Program-made: the position numbers and the translations under genes
Assembly (NCBI GenBank): GCA_963921425.1
Contig: OY992832.1
Location: 15,040,835-15,104,834 of the forward strand
Source of the DNA: Dryas octopetala
Taxonomy: Eukaryota > Streptophyta > Magnoliopsida > Rosales > Rosaceae
DNA length: 64,000 bases
Reading direction: 5' to 3'
Part shown: positions 10,766 through 23,134 of the stretch, one piece after another
Layout of the letters: the number at the start of each line of letters is the position of its first letter
Numbering within the stretch: the first letter of the stretch is position 1
The notes under the pieces: model-generated
Databases searched by the model: none
Told to the model about the DNA's origin: nothing
The model's input: the letters and a program-made list of their open reading frames with translations, nothing else

Positions 10766-12948
10766 ATGTTGAGGATCAAGAGGGTTCCCACTGTTGTTTC
10801 GAATTACCAGAAGGATGAGGCGGAAGAGGGTGCTCGCCGCGTAGGGGGTTGTGGTCGCAATTGTCTTAAGCAGTGTTGCATTCCAGGTATTTGTTGAAAC
10901 AAACTCTGCTTCGAATTTGAGTTTTTTTGTTGTTGTAAGTTTTTGTGCTGTATTTTGTACCTGGGTTTATGTTTGCAAAGCTCATATATATATTCTGTAA
11001 AGAAAATGCTTCATATATTGATTTTGTGCTTTTTGATTGGTTCTGGCATTATTCTTACCTGGGGATTTGTCCATTTATTTGGGGTTGGAATAGGAGCAAA
11101 CATTCTTTTGTCACCTCTTAAGAAAGTGGCTTTAAGTTTAGATAGTGCTTTTAGGTTGGTATGGGCTCTAGTTCTGACTGGGTTGTCTACTGATTTGGGT
11201 TTGTGTAGGGGCAAAACTTCCTTTGTATGCTTTCAAGAAGCTAAACAAGATTGTTGGTGACGACAAGTTGCCCGGATATGAGAAAAGAGAGCCTCCCGTT
11301 CCTTTCCTTGACTCACTCCTTCTTGGGGAGGTGAGATGGAGAAAGAATCACCAGCTTTGTTTGTTTATCCCATATTGTATTTAACAATTATTGTGAAATA
11401 AAATTCTTTACTGCTTCATTGTAGTGGGAGGATCGCATGCAGAGAGGGCTTTTCCGCTATGATGTCACTGCCTGTGAAACCAAGGTACTATTTTTCTCAA
11501 TTTTGCTGTTTGTAGATTGGAATTCAAGCTGCGCAACAATGTATATATACTATCTGAATATGGATACCAATTTCTTTGATAATTTGGTGTAGGTGATTCC
11601 GGGGCAGTATGGTTTTATTGCCCAGCTGAATGAGGGCCGCCACCTTAAGAAGAGGCCAACTGAGTTCCGAGTTGATAAGGTCCTCCAGCCCTTTGATGGC
11701 AACAAGTTTAACTTCACTAAAGTTGGGCAAGAGGAGATTCTCTTCCAGTTTGAAGCAAGCGAAGATGGTGAAGTCCAGTTTCTCCCTAGTGCACCCATTG
11801 ATGTTGAGAACTCTACAAGCGTTGTTGCCATCAATGTATGCTCTTTGTTCTTGTCATTGTTTGTTCTTAACAAGTTATTTGATAAAAAAGTTATTTATCA
11901 TTTACCATCCACCATTCTACAGGTTAGTCCAATTGAATATGGGCATGTGCTGTTGATTCCTCGTATCTTTGAGTGCCTGCCACAGCGGATTGACCGTGAA
12001 AGCTTCTTACTTGCACTTCATATGGCGGCAGAAGCAGGGAATCCTTACTTTCGATTGGGTTACAACAGCTTGGGTGCATTTGCTACCATCAATCACCTTC
12101 ACTTCCAGGTTTCTAGCTGCATGCCTTTCTCACAAGCTGGCCTTAAAAATTAGATTCAGTTTCTGATATGGTTCACTACTATTTATAGTTATCAGTCAAC
12201 AATTAATAGCTTGTTTGATGATTTTTCTTCTTGTACAGGCTTACTACTTGGCTGTACCCTTTCCCATTGAGAAGGCTCCTACCAAGAAAATGACCACTTT
12301 GGATGCTGGGGTGAAGATCTCTGAGCTTCTGAACTATCCTGTCAGAGGTCTTGTTTTCGAGGGTGGAAATACTCTGCAAGATTTGTCAAACAGCGTCTCT
12401 GATGCCTGCATTTGTCTTCAAGAGAACAACATACCTTACAATGTCCTTATCTCTGACTGCGGAAAGCGGATCTTTCTCCTGCCACAGGTATATAGTTAAG
12501 GGAACTCAAATTTTCCATGAGACATATTATCTTTATTATTATTCTCAGGCTGTTTCACTTACCTGCATCCATATTGTCTTATCAAATGCAGTGTTATGCT
12601 GAGAAACAAGCTCTTGGGGAAGTGAGAGCAGAGCTTCTGGATACTCAGGTGAATCCAGCTGTGTGGGAAATTAGTGGGCATATGGTGTTAAAGAGGAAAA
12701 CAGACTATGAAGAGGCATCTGATGAAAACGCTTGGAAGCTGCTGGCAGAGGTCTCCCTTTCTGAAGAGAGGTTCCAAGAAGTGACTGCTCTGATTTTTGA
12801 AGCGATTGCTTGTGGTGAAAATGGGAATGCAAATTTACTTCAGGATCCGGATGCCAAGCCTCATTCTCATGAAGAAGTTAGTGCCGTGAACAAAAGCTCC
12901 CGCCCTGCTATGGTGTCGGGAACACAAGAATGCGTTGTTCGGCAGTAA
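10766..12948 (+). CDS. GGP: GDP-L-galactose phosphorylase (VTC2/VTC5 type)
   Basis: Seven exons: 10766-10886, 11209-11330, 11425-11484, 11593-11835, 11923-12108, 12239-12487 and 12592-12948. They add up to 445 residues, the normal length for the family. The enzyme converts GDP-L-galactose to L-galactose-1-phosphate and GDP, the first committed and controlling step of ascorbate synthesis in plants. It belongs to the HIT superfamily: the catalytic stretch HLHFQ is at residues 240-244. Other typical blocks are the N-terminal MLRIKRVPTVVSNYQ, the cysteine cluster GCGRNCLKQCC (29-39) and PGQYGFIAQLNEGRH. The ATG at 10766 begins the conserved N-terminus; the upstream in-frame A-rich run has no ATG. 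Translation is probably controlled by the uORF at 10405-10596. The next gene downstream is bL31m, then CNX5; in Arabidopsis the VTC5 copy has the same neighbours (from memory), which favours orthology to VTC5 over VTC2. Confidence 0.97.
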
Positions 12949-14248
12949 TGGGCAGATTAGTGGTGTTTCTGTAATGTGAATCTAGTATTGCAGTTTGCCA
13001 TTTCGGTTTATGTCTGTACCTTATTGGATGCTAGCCAATACCTAAATAAGCAAAACTGGTTTTGCATAGTCAGCTTTATGGTTGCAGATTGCGTGTTCTG
13101 CATAACGACTTTGATCTATTTGTTTAGGGTGCCTTATGGGTCCTGTGTAAAATACTTTGTTGTGGATGAATAAATCTTATGCTTTATGTATACGGTGATG
13201 TTTTGATCTGGCTTATGTTTTAACTTTTTTTGTTGTTTCCGATGTATTTTTTTCCCCAGTGCGTTGCTAACATGCATTACTGCACCCTATCATGCAATCA
13301 TGCTGTATTTATAGTAAATTTTTATGCATGCAAATGATTCACCAATTTTTTAACCTTAGATGGCCTATAATTCTACAATGATAACTTTTGGCATTTTAAT
13401 TCAATACAAAGTGTTTCCAAAAAAAAAAAAAAAAAATCAATAAAGAAGATACTATTACATAGTGAGTCCTCTTATGAGAATGCCCTTATTTTAAGGAAGG
13501 TGAGGGCAATCTGTTTGAAATCGTTTTTGGGAATAGAAGATCAAAATCATTCATTTTTTAGATAATAATTTAAGAATCATCTTGCAAAACATTAATCAAT
13601 TTGATTATCATTATAATCATTTCTATGTTGAAGTAGATAACTAAATAATTTTAGATTTTGTTAAATCTTTGCATAGATGATCTTTAATGTTAAATCTAAA
13701 AATAGACGATTTGGATGGTTAAAATACGTTGTCGGAGCGGTCCCACAATAACGTCCTTACTTTTCTTAAAATTAGGGGATCCTTATTAGAGAATTATCCA
13801 TCACATAGTATATAAAACTTGTCAAATGAAGGTTTTAGTAATAATTATAACTTAATTGCCTTGAGAATTTCTACTCAAATAACATGGTGTAATAATGAAT
13901 AAATCTAAAGATGGCAACAAAAAAACAAAAAAATTGTGGATTCGGATATTCACAGATATCCTACCTAAATGGGGCGTGTATAGGGTTTAAATTCAGGTAT
14001 GGAATGGATTCGGGAATTTTTTTTAAAGTACCCAATCGGGGTGGGGGGGGGGGGGGGGGAGGAGATGGTATTGCAATCTCCAACCCCAAACCGAATTAAA
14101 TATATATTTTATTTTTTATATTATTATTCTGAATTTATGGATTTATGTCATGGATTTGAGATTTGGAATATTTTGGATTTATGAACTAGTTTTGGACTTT
14201 TTTTTTTGGTCAAATATAAATTTGTTATTTTAAGTTTTAACTATATTA
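12949..14248. other. 3' UTR and intergenic DNA with a degenerate element
   Basis: The first 300-450 bases are probably the GGP 3' UTR. From about 13910 there is GATGGCAAC followed by GGGGCGTG/GGTATGG-type sequence and a G-run at 14042-14059, with more of the same at 14685-14760. This resembles the hAT-type element at 53688-54097 but has no matching ends, so it reads as a decayed relative split by the MITE at 14249-14643. Confidence 0.4.
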
Positions 14249-14643
14249 GGCCTTTCACAATGCAGCCTGAATCTGATCTCCAAATCCATTTTTTAGGTAT
14301 AAAATGGGTATAATCCAACCACAATGGGCCGGAATGTGATCTTTATAATTTTTTGAGACCCAAAAGCTATCTCCAGTTTTGGGTATAGACTATACCTAAA
14401 ACCAAATTAAATGGCTGGCCCACCAACAAATAAAAGCTATTAAATGGCTGACCCATCACCAAATTAAATAGCTGACCCATCACCAAATTAAATAGCTGGC
14501 CCACCAACAAATAAATGAGTTAAATATTAATATCTCCATATTTAAGACTCAACAACAAAATCTATATTTTTATACTTTTTAATACCCAAAATTGATTTGG
14601 GTATTAGATATTGGGTATTTGGAGATCACCGTTGTAGAAGACC
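14249..14643. mobile_element. Tourist-like (PIF/Harbinger) MITE, 395 bp
   Basis: The left end GGCCTTTCACAATGCAG and the right end (inverse complement GGTCTTCTACAACGGTG) are flanked on both sides by TTA, the target duplication typical of PIF/Harbinger. The TIRs continue into a shared GATCTCCAAAT block. Inside, a unit of about 32 bp containing GGCTGRCCCA and AAATTAAAT is repeated three to four times (14405-14515). Confidence 0.75.
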
Positions 14644-15487
14644 TTATGTGCCTTTAAACTAAAATTTTTGTAATTATTTAAATAATGGGGCGGGAATTGG
14701 GGATCGGGGGGCAAGTATGAGGATCTCATTCCCGGCGGGAATAGGTATGGGGAATCTTAGATCTGAAAAATTTGGGGATTGGGCTGAAAAAATAAATTCG
14801 AATATGGGTAAAGAAATTAAAAAAAAAATCGTAGGTTGAAAAAGAAAAAGAAGTCACTGCGTTGTTGATGGCCGGCCCAAACCCAAAATACACGAGGGCT
14901 AATTGTTTCATTTTGGTCCAATAGTGATGATACTCAATACTTAATAGTAGGAAGCTCCAAGCCTTCTCTTCTGTATCTCTCTTCTTTGGAAGCTCACCGC
15001 CTTTTAGCTTCAATCGCTGTAAGTGTTACTCTTCCACTCTACATTCTACACGCCCTTGAATTGCTCATTCTTTTCGTTTTATGTATCTGTTCGAACCCTT
15101 AATTAACATATTCACTTGGCCATCCGCGCATGTATGAATATCGAAGGAACAGTAACTAACCACATCTTACTCAACTAGGCTTTACAAACTCTGTATGGTT
15201 GCTGAGAAAAAATGCATGAAAACAAGTGGCCATTATATCTGGGTTTTTATTAATCTAATTGTATTTTATATATATTCAAAGGGAACCAAAGCAATAAAAA
15301 CTTAGGACTTAAAGTTGTATTCACTTGCTTGTAGTGTTTTCGGCTCTCAAGAAAATGAATACAAAGTATTTGATGAAATGCTTAGCTCAAGTGATGGCTA
15401 TTACTCTGCTAAATGCTGAGAGTTTTTCAAGTTATATGTGTTACTGTTGATGCTTAGTGATGCTTTGAAATTGTGGGTTAGCAGGAG

Positions 15488-15694
15488 ATGAAGAAAGGGT
15501 TGCACCCTCAGATGCAATGGATATCGTATGTGACGCAGAGTGGCAGATTGATGCACGTTATGATGACCAAAATACACCATGTTGGTAAAGTCTACCACTT
15601 GAAGGCGAAGCGCCAAATGGCTGAGAACCTTGGGCAGATTGCCAAGTTCAGGCAACGTTATGAAAAGGGAACTGCTCCGAAAGATGAACCTTGA
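15488..15694 (+). CDS. Mitochondrial ribosomal protein bL31m
   Basis: A single coding exon of 68 codons, beginning MKKGLHPQMQWISYVTQSGR. The MKK-[IL]-HP start is the hallmark of bL31; the rest (HHVGKVYHLKAKRQMAENLG) matches the short plant L31 family that lacks the zinc-ribbon cysteines of many bacterial L31 proteins. It is expected in the mitochondrial large ribosomal subunit. The 5' UTR appears to be split: a donor GTAAGT at 15019 and an acceptor CAG ending at 15484 put a 466 bp leader intron just before the ATG. No cleavable presequence is visible. The gene lies between GGP (same strand) and RBM48 (opposite strand, convergent, about 600 bp away). Mitochondrial rather than plastid location is inferred. 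Confidence 0.88.
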   Translation: MKKGLHPQMQWISYVTQSGRLMHVMMTKIHHVGKVYHLKAKRQMAENLGQIAKFRQRYEKGTAPKDEP

Positions 15695-16292
15695 TTGTTA
15701 CTTGGATGTGGATTAGGATTCGGATTTAAAAGGGTTTGGATTCTTAGATACCCTTTGTTTTGAAATAAACATGAACTTGTTAAAAGTGTACTAAGCACTC
15801 GTGTTTTACTGTTCTATGTTCTGTTGAACTCTGAGAAAACTTTCCATTTTGATCATGTTTTCATGTTAATCACTTGTTTGGAAATGATAAGCTCTCTTAG
15901 CCTTTGCTAGCCTTTATGTCTACATTCTCTGTTCCAATTAGATTAATTGAGATTCTTTGATTTTAGTCATCCCTACAACTTTGGATGTTGGTACATTGGA
16001 ACTCAAATCTTTGTCCAGGGTCAAATTTGCTTTTTGTAGAATACTCTATAGTTGGAGTACAGAGTACTTGTCTCTAAGAATGAATTTTTAATTCATGGCA
16101 GCGCCAGCTGAAGATTATTTTTACCTTACAACACTATCTATTAAAGATACTACACTATAGTTTACATGGTCCATTAACCCCGTACTCATCTAAGTCAGTG
16201 TCTGCAAAAATTCAATTACAGCCTTCAGCCCCCATAGAACCGAAAAGAAAACAATGGGAGACCAACTCGGTCGCTCCATCTCTGGAAATTCA
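15695..16292. other. Convergent intergenic region between bL31m and RBM48
   Basis: The 3' UTRs of two convergent genes probably occupy most of this stretch. No repeat or further gene seen. Confidence 0.5.
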
Positions 16293-17882
16293 TTAGATTC
16301 TCCTTCTATTGTCCACCCGTGTCTTCTTAGATGCATGTCCATCTTGGAGATGCTCACTACTTGATTGAATCTAACAGGGAAAATAAAATCCATTACATAC
16401 CATCTAACACTATTCAGGAGCTTAGAGAAATAAACACATGCTACTGAGGTTATCACCTTATTGAGCTTCTCCCTCACCGTCTGGACAGTATGATTCATCG
16501 ATTGGGAAGCAAAATACTCCTTCAAACGAATTACAAGAGGATCATGTCAGTCCTAGGCAATTAACAAGCACCTTCAGCAAAATTATTAAGTGTTTTGAAC
16601 TTTGAACTTGTTTATTAATGTGGACCATATACCATCCAAAACACAGCCTTAATATCAATACGAAAAACCCTACTAAACCCATGGTTTGGCCCTAAGTTAA
16701 CCTTCATCCCAACCAAACCACTCCAGGTTTGGCCCTATTTGCAAACTACCCATAAAAAATCACAGGTTATCTTATTGTCACTAAAAACCTGTCAGCTACA
16801 ATTGTGCCATAAGGCAATCCCACTCATTGAAGTGGGTTATATAGATAGCATAAGAGTAAGAATCAATGTTTGAGAATAATAACAAACCTTATCTGACGTT
16901 ACCCTTGTAATGGGAGGATTACTAAGGTGTGAAGGAAGTTGTGATTCTCCAGAGTCCCTAAACAGAAAGGAAAGGCAATCCGTAATACTAAGCTTCAAAT
17001 GGGTTTTGTTGAGAAGAATAGCAGTTGGAAAATTGGAACTGCTTAGTACCTTTGGCTAGAGTTTACATGCTGGGGAGTGCAGTCAGTTTGAGAAGGGATT
17101 GCACACAAAGAAGCCTCAGTCAAAGCACTCGACTTCTTAACTGTAGGCCCTTTTGATCTTCCAGCTGATATCATAAATAAATAAATAAGTCATGTGTCTC
17201 AGACGTAATACACTAAGTTTGAACCAATTTGGTCACCATACATAAAGAACTTACGGTTCAATCTTGCTAGAACTTCTCTTGTCCTGCCTTCCAGCTTGTC
17301 CTTTGCATCGGCAAGGGTCTCAAATTCAGGAGCATATGAAACCTTAAGTCGATTCCCGAGGAAAACATACTCATCCAATTTCCTCTTTGCAAACCTAAAA
17401 TGTAAAAACCAAAATGGTCTGGTTGGTACTTAACTCCGTTTTTAATTTTTAATTAACAAGTTAAACATATGATATAATCACCTGGCATTGCTGACCAGAT
17501 GGAACTTTATCCAATAAACATCAGTGAATGCTTCACAATCTTCTGCATCCATTGGTTTACACCTGAATATGGCAAACGACCATAAATACAATAATTTAAG
17601 AATAAGAATTTTCTTAATAAAAATAAAATCTTAAAAAAGAAAACAAAGTAAAGTACTCTTCTACTTCTCCATAGGATGTGAAAAGTTTTAACAGCTCATC
17701 GCCGCATCCCAAAGCCGGAACGTCCCTCACAATCAAATACCTGCCACAAAATAAATACTTAAAATTATAAATAAAACAATAAACAATGAAAACAGAAAAC
17801 AAGCACCAATAGAGAGAGACCTTGATTCGTCGCAGACTGTGTAAACCCGAACAGCAGGAGGCTCATCTTTGCATCGAGGCAT
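16293..17882 (-). CDS. RBM48: RBM48-type RNA-binding protein (minor spliceosome)
   Basis: Eight exons on the minus strand: 17882-17821, 17740-17657, 17562-17482, 17394-17255, 17164-17050, 16957-16888, 16519-16457 and 16370-16293. They join in phase to 230 residues. The N-terminal half is an RRM (about residues 22-100): RYLIVRDVPALGCGDELLKL supplies the first strand and helix, and FLGNRLKVSYAPEFET the last strand. The C-terminus ends in KKTRVDNRRRI, the conserved RBM48 tail. Known biology: RBM48 pairs with ARMC7 and is needed for splicing of U12-type introns in maize and humans. Reading through the last donor gives a longer open frame (to 16190), but the GTGATA donor at 16456 and TTAG acceptor restore the family tail, so I use the spliced form. 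A GTGAGC donor at about 18898 suggests a 5' UTR intron. Diverges from CNX5. Confidence 0.9.
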
Positions 17883-19211
17883 TGTATTCCACCACAAATA
17901 CTACTAGCCTTTCCGAAAATAAACACACTAATTCCAGGTCACAAACTCACTGTTCTGCTGGAGAAATGCAAGTTTCCTCTAACAGCACTGTTTAACTTGG
18001 AAAAATCAGAAGAAATTCATTTCAACAAGTTTCTGAGAAAACTCAGTTTCAAAAAGAAAAATACTTGTAGAGTCAAGTTTTTTTTTTTTTGTAAAGGGAA
18101 GAGCCAAGTTTTTTTTTTTTTTTTAAAGAGCCTAGTTAATCATAATAAAATTTCACAAATGACCATGTGAAGTAGATCAACTAAATCAGCAAACAACCCA
18201 GTCTAACAGTCATCACACATTCCAACAGAAATTTCAGTTTTGATTTCATCCTAACCATCCATGAGTAAAACTTTCATGTAAATGAGTGTATACACCCGTG
18301 ATAGCTAAGTTTTTCTCCACCATCCTTTTGAAGCAAAACACAACATGAATATAGAACCAAAAATCATTTTTAAGTAGAGAATATAATCAAGATATAATTT
18401 GTAAAACCAAAAAACAACCAGATTCTAGGTTTGAGATTTCCCTACCTCAAAGCGAAGGTAATGTCTAGAGTCGTCCAAAACTTGACCCTTAATAACTTGA
18501 ACTTCCTTGTTTGATCTAACAATCGGGAAAGAGGTATATTCAGCTCCCCACCGATCCCAATAGTCAATATAACACTATACATACATACCAAAATACTCCA
18601 CATCCAGATTTGCACAACCAAATCTAACTCTAGAGGGAATTTTCACAAACACCTAATAGGCAAGCTGCTATAGCTCCATAGAATACACCAGAAATGATTG
18701 CTAAACACAGCCGGCCTATTTAGCAGAAAATTTTCAAATTTCTTTATTTGGAAATTAAGGAAGTTACATGCATCCCTCATAAAACCAAATCAACGTAACA
18801 TTTCACAACCACACTTAACTTTTCAACATGCACTTCTAAGCATCAACGCAAATCCACTTGAAACCAAATTAAGACTGGAAATTAAGAAGAGAAGCTCACC
18901 GATTTAACTCTGTGTTGCATTTGCATAATTTCTAATTGCATACAAAACAAGTTCAATCCTCTATAAGCATTAAGCTTCGGTCATGTGAAGAAAAGCCATA
19001 GAAATTTTTGGTTTGCGAATGAAAACTAAGAGAGAGAGAGAAGAGAGCTGAAGGCTTTATAATGTTTGGCCTGATAAGGAAATGACGAAAATACCCCTCA
19101 TTTCTGAAACATCGACAAAACCCCAGATCCTCGCGCGCTTGCGATTGTCTTTCTGTTAGGGTTTCTCCTCTGAACTTTGAGCTCAGCTTACTTATCACTC
19201 TCTGCAAGTCC
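17883..19211. promoter_or_regulatory. Divergent promoter region between RBM48 and CNX5
   Basis: About 1.3 kb separates two divergent start codons. On the minus strand an apparent leader intron runs from about 18898 down to the region just before 17882, so the true RBM48 start site probably lies near 18950-19060, leaving only a short shared promoter of 100-200 bp next to CNX5. T-runs at 18079-18090 and 18111-18124. No separate gene seen. Confidence 0.5.
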
Positions 19212-22200
19212 ATGGACAACGACGGTGGAGAAGTCAGTGCGATTCTTTGTCAGCTCGAAGCTTTGAAGGCCAGCAAGAGCGAAATAGAGAGCCGAATCTC
19301 AGCCCTCGAAGCTCAGCTCCGAGAGATTAACCTTCAGCACCCCAAGGAAGCTGGCGCCAATGTCTCTTGTCCTCCTCCAATCTCGTCCGTTGATTCCGGC
19401 TTCGGCCACGATTTGTCGCCTCAGATGATTTACCGCTACAGTCGCCACCTCTTGCTCCCTTCTTTCGGAGTCCAAGGTCTTGTTCATACTACATATATAT
19501 ATATATTAATATATATGTATATATAGTGTATTATGTACATATGCATGTGTATGTTATGAAGTTTTAACCTTTATATATAATTGGGGTCTAGAATGATCCA
19601 CGAGAGCTTACTTCAATTAGTAATCGAGGTGTAATTTCTTTTTAATCTTTACTGAAAAAGGAACTAATTTTCTTTAATGTAGATATAATTTGAGGCATTG
19701 GAATGCAAGCAATTATTATTGAGCTTTGTAATTCATATTATTTGCTGAAAGCCTGAAACATATTTATATGTTTGTAAATTAAAATGATCTTTATTTTTAT
19801 TTTTAACAATTGCTGAGATTAGGTCATTTCTAATTGAAGTTTAATATACTAATTGGTTTTAGGGCAGTCGAAGCTCTTAAAGTCGTCGATTTTGGTGGTC
19901 GGAGCCGGAGGGTTGGGTTCGCCCGCACTGCTATATCTTGCAGCTTGTGGTGTTGGTAAGATTCCCACCTCATTGGGATTCTAATAATGCCCGCTATACG
20001 AATATGTATTCATAATAATGATACTATTGAAATTGAAATTGAAATTGAACCCTTCTGGTTTTTGGGAATTCAATACTCTTATGGGATTGTATCTTTAGGC
20101 CGCTTGGGGATTGTTGATCATGATGTGGTTGAGCTCAATAATATGCACAGGCAGGTACAAGTTGGAAAGCTACTTTTATTCTACATATTATTGTTGTGAT
20201 GTATTGAATGGTATATGAGCTAGCAATGCTGATTGGTAAAACTTGGTTAAACTACTCTTGTAATGCAGACATTTTATGGTTTTTATAGTATTCTGTTGTG
20301 TGTGCACATTTACACGTGTGGGCGTGTGTGTGTAGATGGATATTTGTTCACTTTGGATTAACTTTCATGAAATTTCAGATTATCCATACTGAAGGGTTTA
20401 TTGGTCAGCCAAAAGTGAAATCTGCTGCAGCTGCTTGTCACTCGTATGTTGTTACTCTTTTGGGGTTATTTGTCTCTGTTCAAAACAAGACTTATATTAG
20501 AGTTGCATTGCAAACGTCAACTGACCTTTGCTGCAAATTATCTTTCAGAATTTACTGTTTTAATTTTAATTATTTTTCTTCTTTCTAACATGGATTTGTT
20601 TCCCAGGATTAACTCCACCATTCAGGTTGTGGAATATCAAGAACCATTACGCACATCCAATGCTTTGGAAATCTTAAGCAAGTATCCTTGAAATTTTGCA
20701 TTTATATCATAACCCCCTTTTTTTTCCTTACCGTGATTTGGAAATATAGTTCTATAATCTTATATTTGTTTTGGTTCAACGTTGCTGAAACATTTTGTCA
20801 TCCTTGACCTTTAACGTATCCAAGATATGATATAATAGTGGATGCAACGGACAATGCTCCTAGCCGTTACTTGATTAGTGATTGCTGTGTGGTGTTAGGG
20901 AAGGTAAATTGGCTCCCTGTGATGATCTTGCAAACGCTCTCTGTATTTACATTTTCTTATTACCTCTTTGGACAGGAGTAAGTACTAATTGGTTTTATGT
21001 TTATTCTTGCAGCCTCTTGTATCTGGTGCTGCGGTGGGATTGGAAGGGCAGGTATAATGTGTAGAAATTTTTATACTCTATCCTAGCTTGGGACATATGA
21101 TTTTATGTATATGAGTTGTAGTATAAATTGTAATTTTCAGCATTTCATTATGTTACAGAGATTCTATGTACTTACTCCAAATCTATTGTATAGCTCACAG
21201 TTTACAATTACAATGGTGGTCCATGCTATCGATGCCTATTTCCAACTCCGCCACCTACATCTGCATGTCAAAGATGTTCTGACAGTGGTGTTCTAGGAGT
21301 AGGTAAGTCAATAAGTTGTTTTCATTCAAAACTTGTGGAATGTAAATTGCAGAAGTATTATTAATAATCCCAGTAAGATGCAGTACAAAGTGACAAGGAG
21401 ATGAACATATAAGTTTGAGGATCATAGTTGAGGAAATTTTTTGTACTTTGGAGTGTCATTGCCATTCATTTCTTGTTTGATTTTAAATGTATCTCACTAA
21501 TTTCTTTATTCCTTGCTTGAGAACCACTCCCTGTTTCTTACAATCTACTTAATTATTTTCAGTTCCGGGTGTCATCGGCTGTCTCCAAGCCCTAGAAGCT
21601 ATTAAGATTGCAAGTGCAGTTGGTGAACCACTCTCAGGACGGATGCTTTTATTTGATGCATTGTCAGGACGGATCCGAATTGTATGTTTCATCTTGACAC
21701 CATTGAAATCCAGTACCTGATGTTTCTTCCAGCTGTGATTATCAGACTGAAGTTTGCTTTGATAGTATGGATGCATTAGTCTTAGAATAAGAATTATTGA
21801 AGCTGCTCTGGCTTTGGATAGAGATTATCAAGTTTCACACTTTCTTCCTCCTTTAAGTGACCTCAATCTGTTATTGTTTTGCATTGTAGGTTAAGATTCG
21901 AGGAAGATCATTGCAATGTGCAGTTTGTGGTGAAAATGCACCATTCTCTAAGCAACAATTTCAGGAATTTGATTATGAAAACTTCACTCAGTCTCCACTG
22001 TTTCCGGTATATATTTTCTTTGTTGGACAATTTTTGTCTTTCCTTTTGGTTTTTTTTTTTGTTTAAACTTTACAAGGAGGAATGGTATCTGCTTTTCTCA
22101 TACCAATCTGGCTTTCTAATCTTGTGCAGTTACCTTTGAAGTTAAACCTCCTTCAGGCAGACTCCAGAATAAATAGTAAAGAGTACAAGGAGAGAATCGT

Positions 22201-22531
22201 TAATGGGGAAGCACATGTTTTGATCGATGTTCGTCCGGAACACCACTTCAAGATTGTTTCTCTGCCCAATTCCTTAAACATCCCACTCCCGAGTTTGGAG
22301 GCTCGGTTGCCTGAAATATCTTCAGCTTTAAAGGAAAAGGAAGAGCACCACAAGGGTATTGATTCAGATTCAGGTTCAGGTGGGGGATTATATGTAATAT
22401 GTAGAAGGGGTAATGATTCTCAAAGGGCTGTTCAGTATCTTCATAAGATGGGTTTCACCTCAGCCAGAGACATCGTTGGGGGACTGGAGGGCTGGGCCCG
22501 TGAAGTGGATCCAAACGTACCTACTTATTAG
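19212..22531 (+). CDS. CNX5: Adenylyltransferase and sulfurtransferase MOCS3 (CNX5/UBA4)
   Basis: Eleven exons: 19212-19476, 19863-19955, 20099-20154, 20379-20443, 20607-20681, 20825-20903, 21013-21051, 21194-21302, 21563-21681, 21890-22006 and 22130-22531; total 472 residues. A short coiled coil (about 5-40) precedes the E1-like MoeB domain with the ATP loop GAGGLGS (102-108). The zinc cysteine pairs are CYRC (235-238) and CAVC (310-313), and [11 protein letters not shown] (249-259) holds the E1-type cysteine. The C-terminal rhodanese domain has its active-site loop CRRGNDSQ (Cys430). The protein adenylates and thiocarboxylates the small ubiquitin-like proteins MOCS2A (molybdenum cofactor synthesis) and URM1 (tRNA wobble thiolation) in the cytosol. 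All domains and catalytic residues are present. Intron 5 is U12-type (separate entry). Start chosen as the first ATG before the conserved coiled coil. Confidence 0.96.
20682..20824 (+). other. U12-type (minor spliceosome) intron in CNX5
   Basis: The donor is GTATCCTT, the U12 consensus. A branch-site match TCCTTGAC lies at 20801-20808, with the branch A 17 nt before the end of the AG acceptor, the usual U12 spacing. There is no polypyrimidine tract next to the acceptor. Splicing here joins AGCAA to ATATGAT and gives the conserved [12 protein letters not shown] stretch; no alternative U2 donor preserves it. Confidence 0.85.
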
Positions 22532-23134
22532 CAGGAGCTGAAATCTGGCACTTGTGTATCCTGTATACTTGGGGATTTACAATCTATTTATTGTGGGTAT
22601 TACTATCACATTTTCATGTATGAATACACGAGGGTGTTCTGTTGAAGCAGATGTTATTCCTTTTTCCTCACAGAAATGCCATTTTACCATTGGCGGGTGT
22701 TTTGCTCTGTCTCTCTGTCTCCCTCTCTCTCTCTCTCTCTCTCCCTGACGCTGAACATATATTCATCACCCAGATGGAAACAAGGTGATAACTGATAATT
22801 AGTTCTTAAAAACAAATACAGATTGCTTAATCAATGATAACATCATAAACAAATAAACATACATGGCACATATATATTGATCATACTCATATAGCAGTAT
22901 CATTACAAAAGCATGAAAGCACTGGCGCTACTTTCTTTCCCTCTTTGTTTTGGTATTCCTTGCATGAAACTGCATGAACCATGAGAGAGAGAGAGAGTGA
23001 ACAAAATGATGATGGGAAGCAGGAGACCTGACATAAAATAAGAGCACTTTAACAATTCCACATATATTAAGAACTTTACTTCAATAATAATGGGGGTGGC
23101 AGCTAATGGATCGATATATGATCATCACTCCTAG
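22532..23134. other. Convergent intergenic region with CT microsatellite
   Basis: 3' UTRs of CNX5 and the STIG1-like gene. A (CT)n tract lies at about 22708-22742 and a (GA)n tract at 22983-22996. Nothing else recognised. Confidence 0.5.

Noticed and set aside
16190..16525. 111-codon minus-strand frame continuing RBM48 past residue 204
   Set aside because: It reads through a GT-AG intron (16456-16371). Splicing restores the conserved RBM48 tail KKTRVDNRRRI, so the longer C-terminus is very unlikely.
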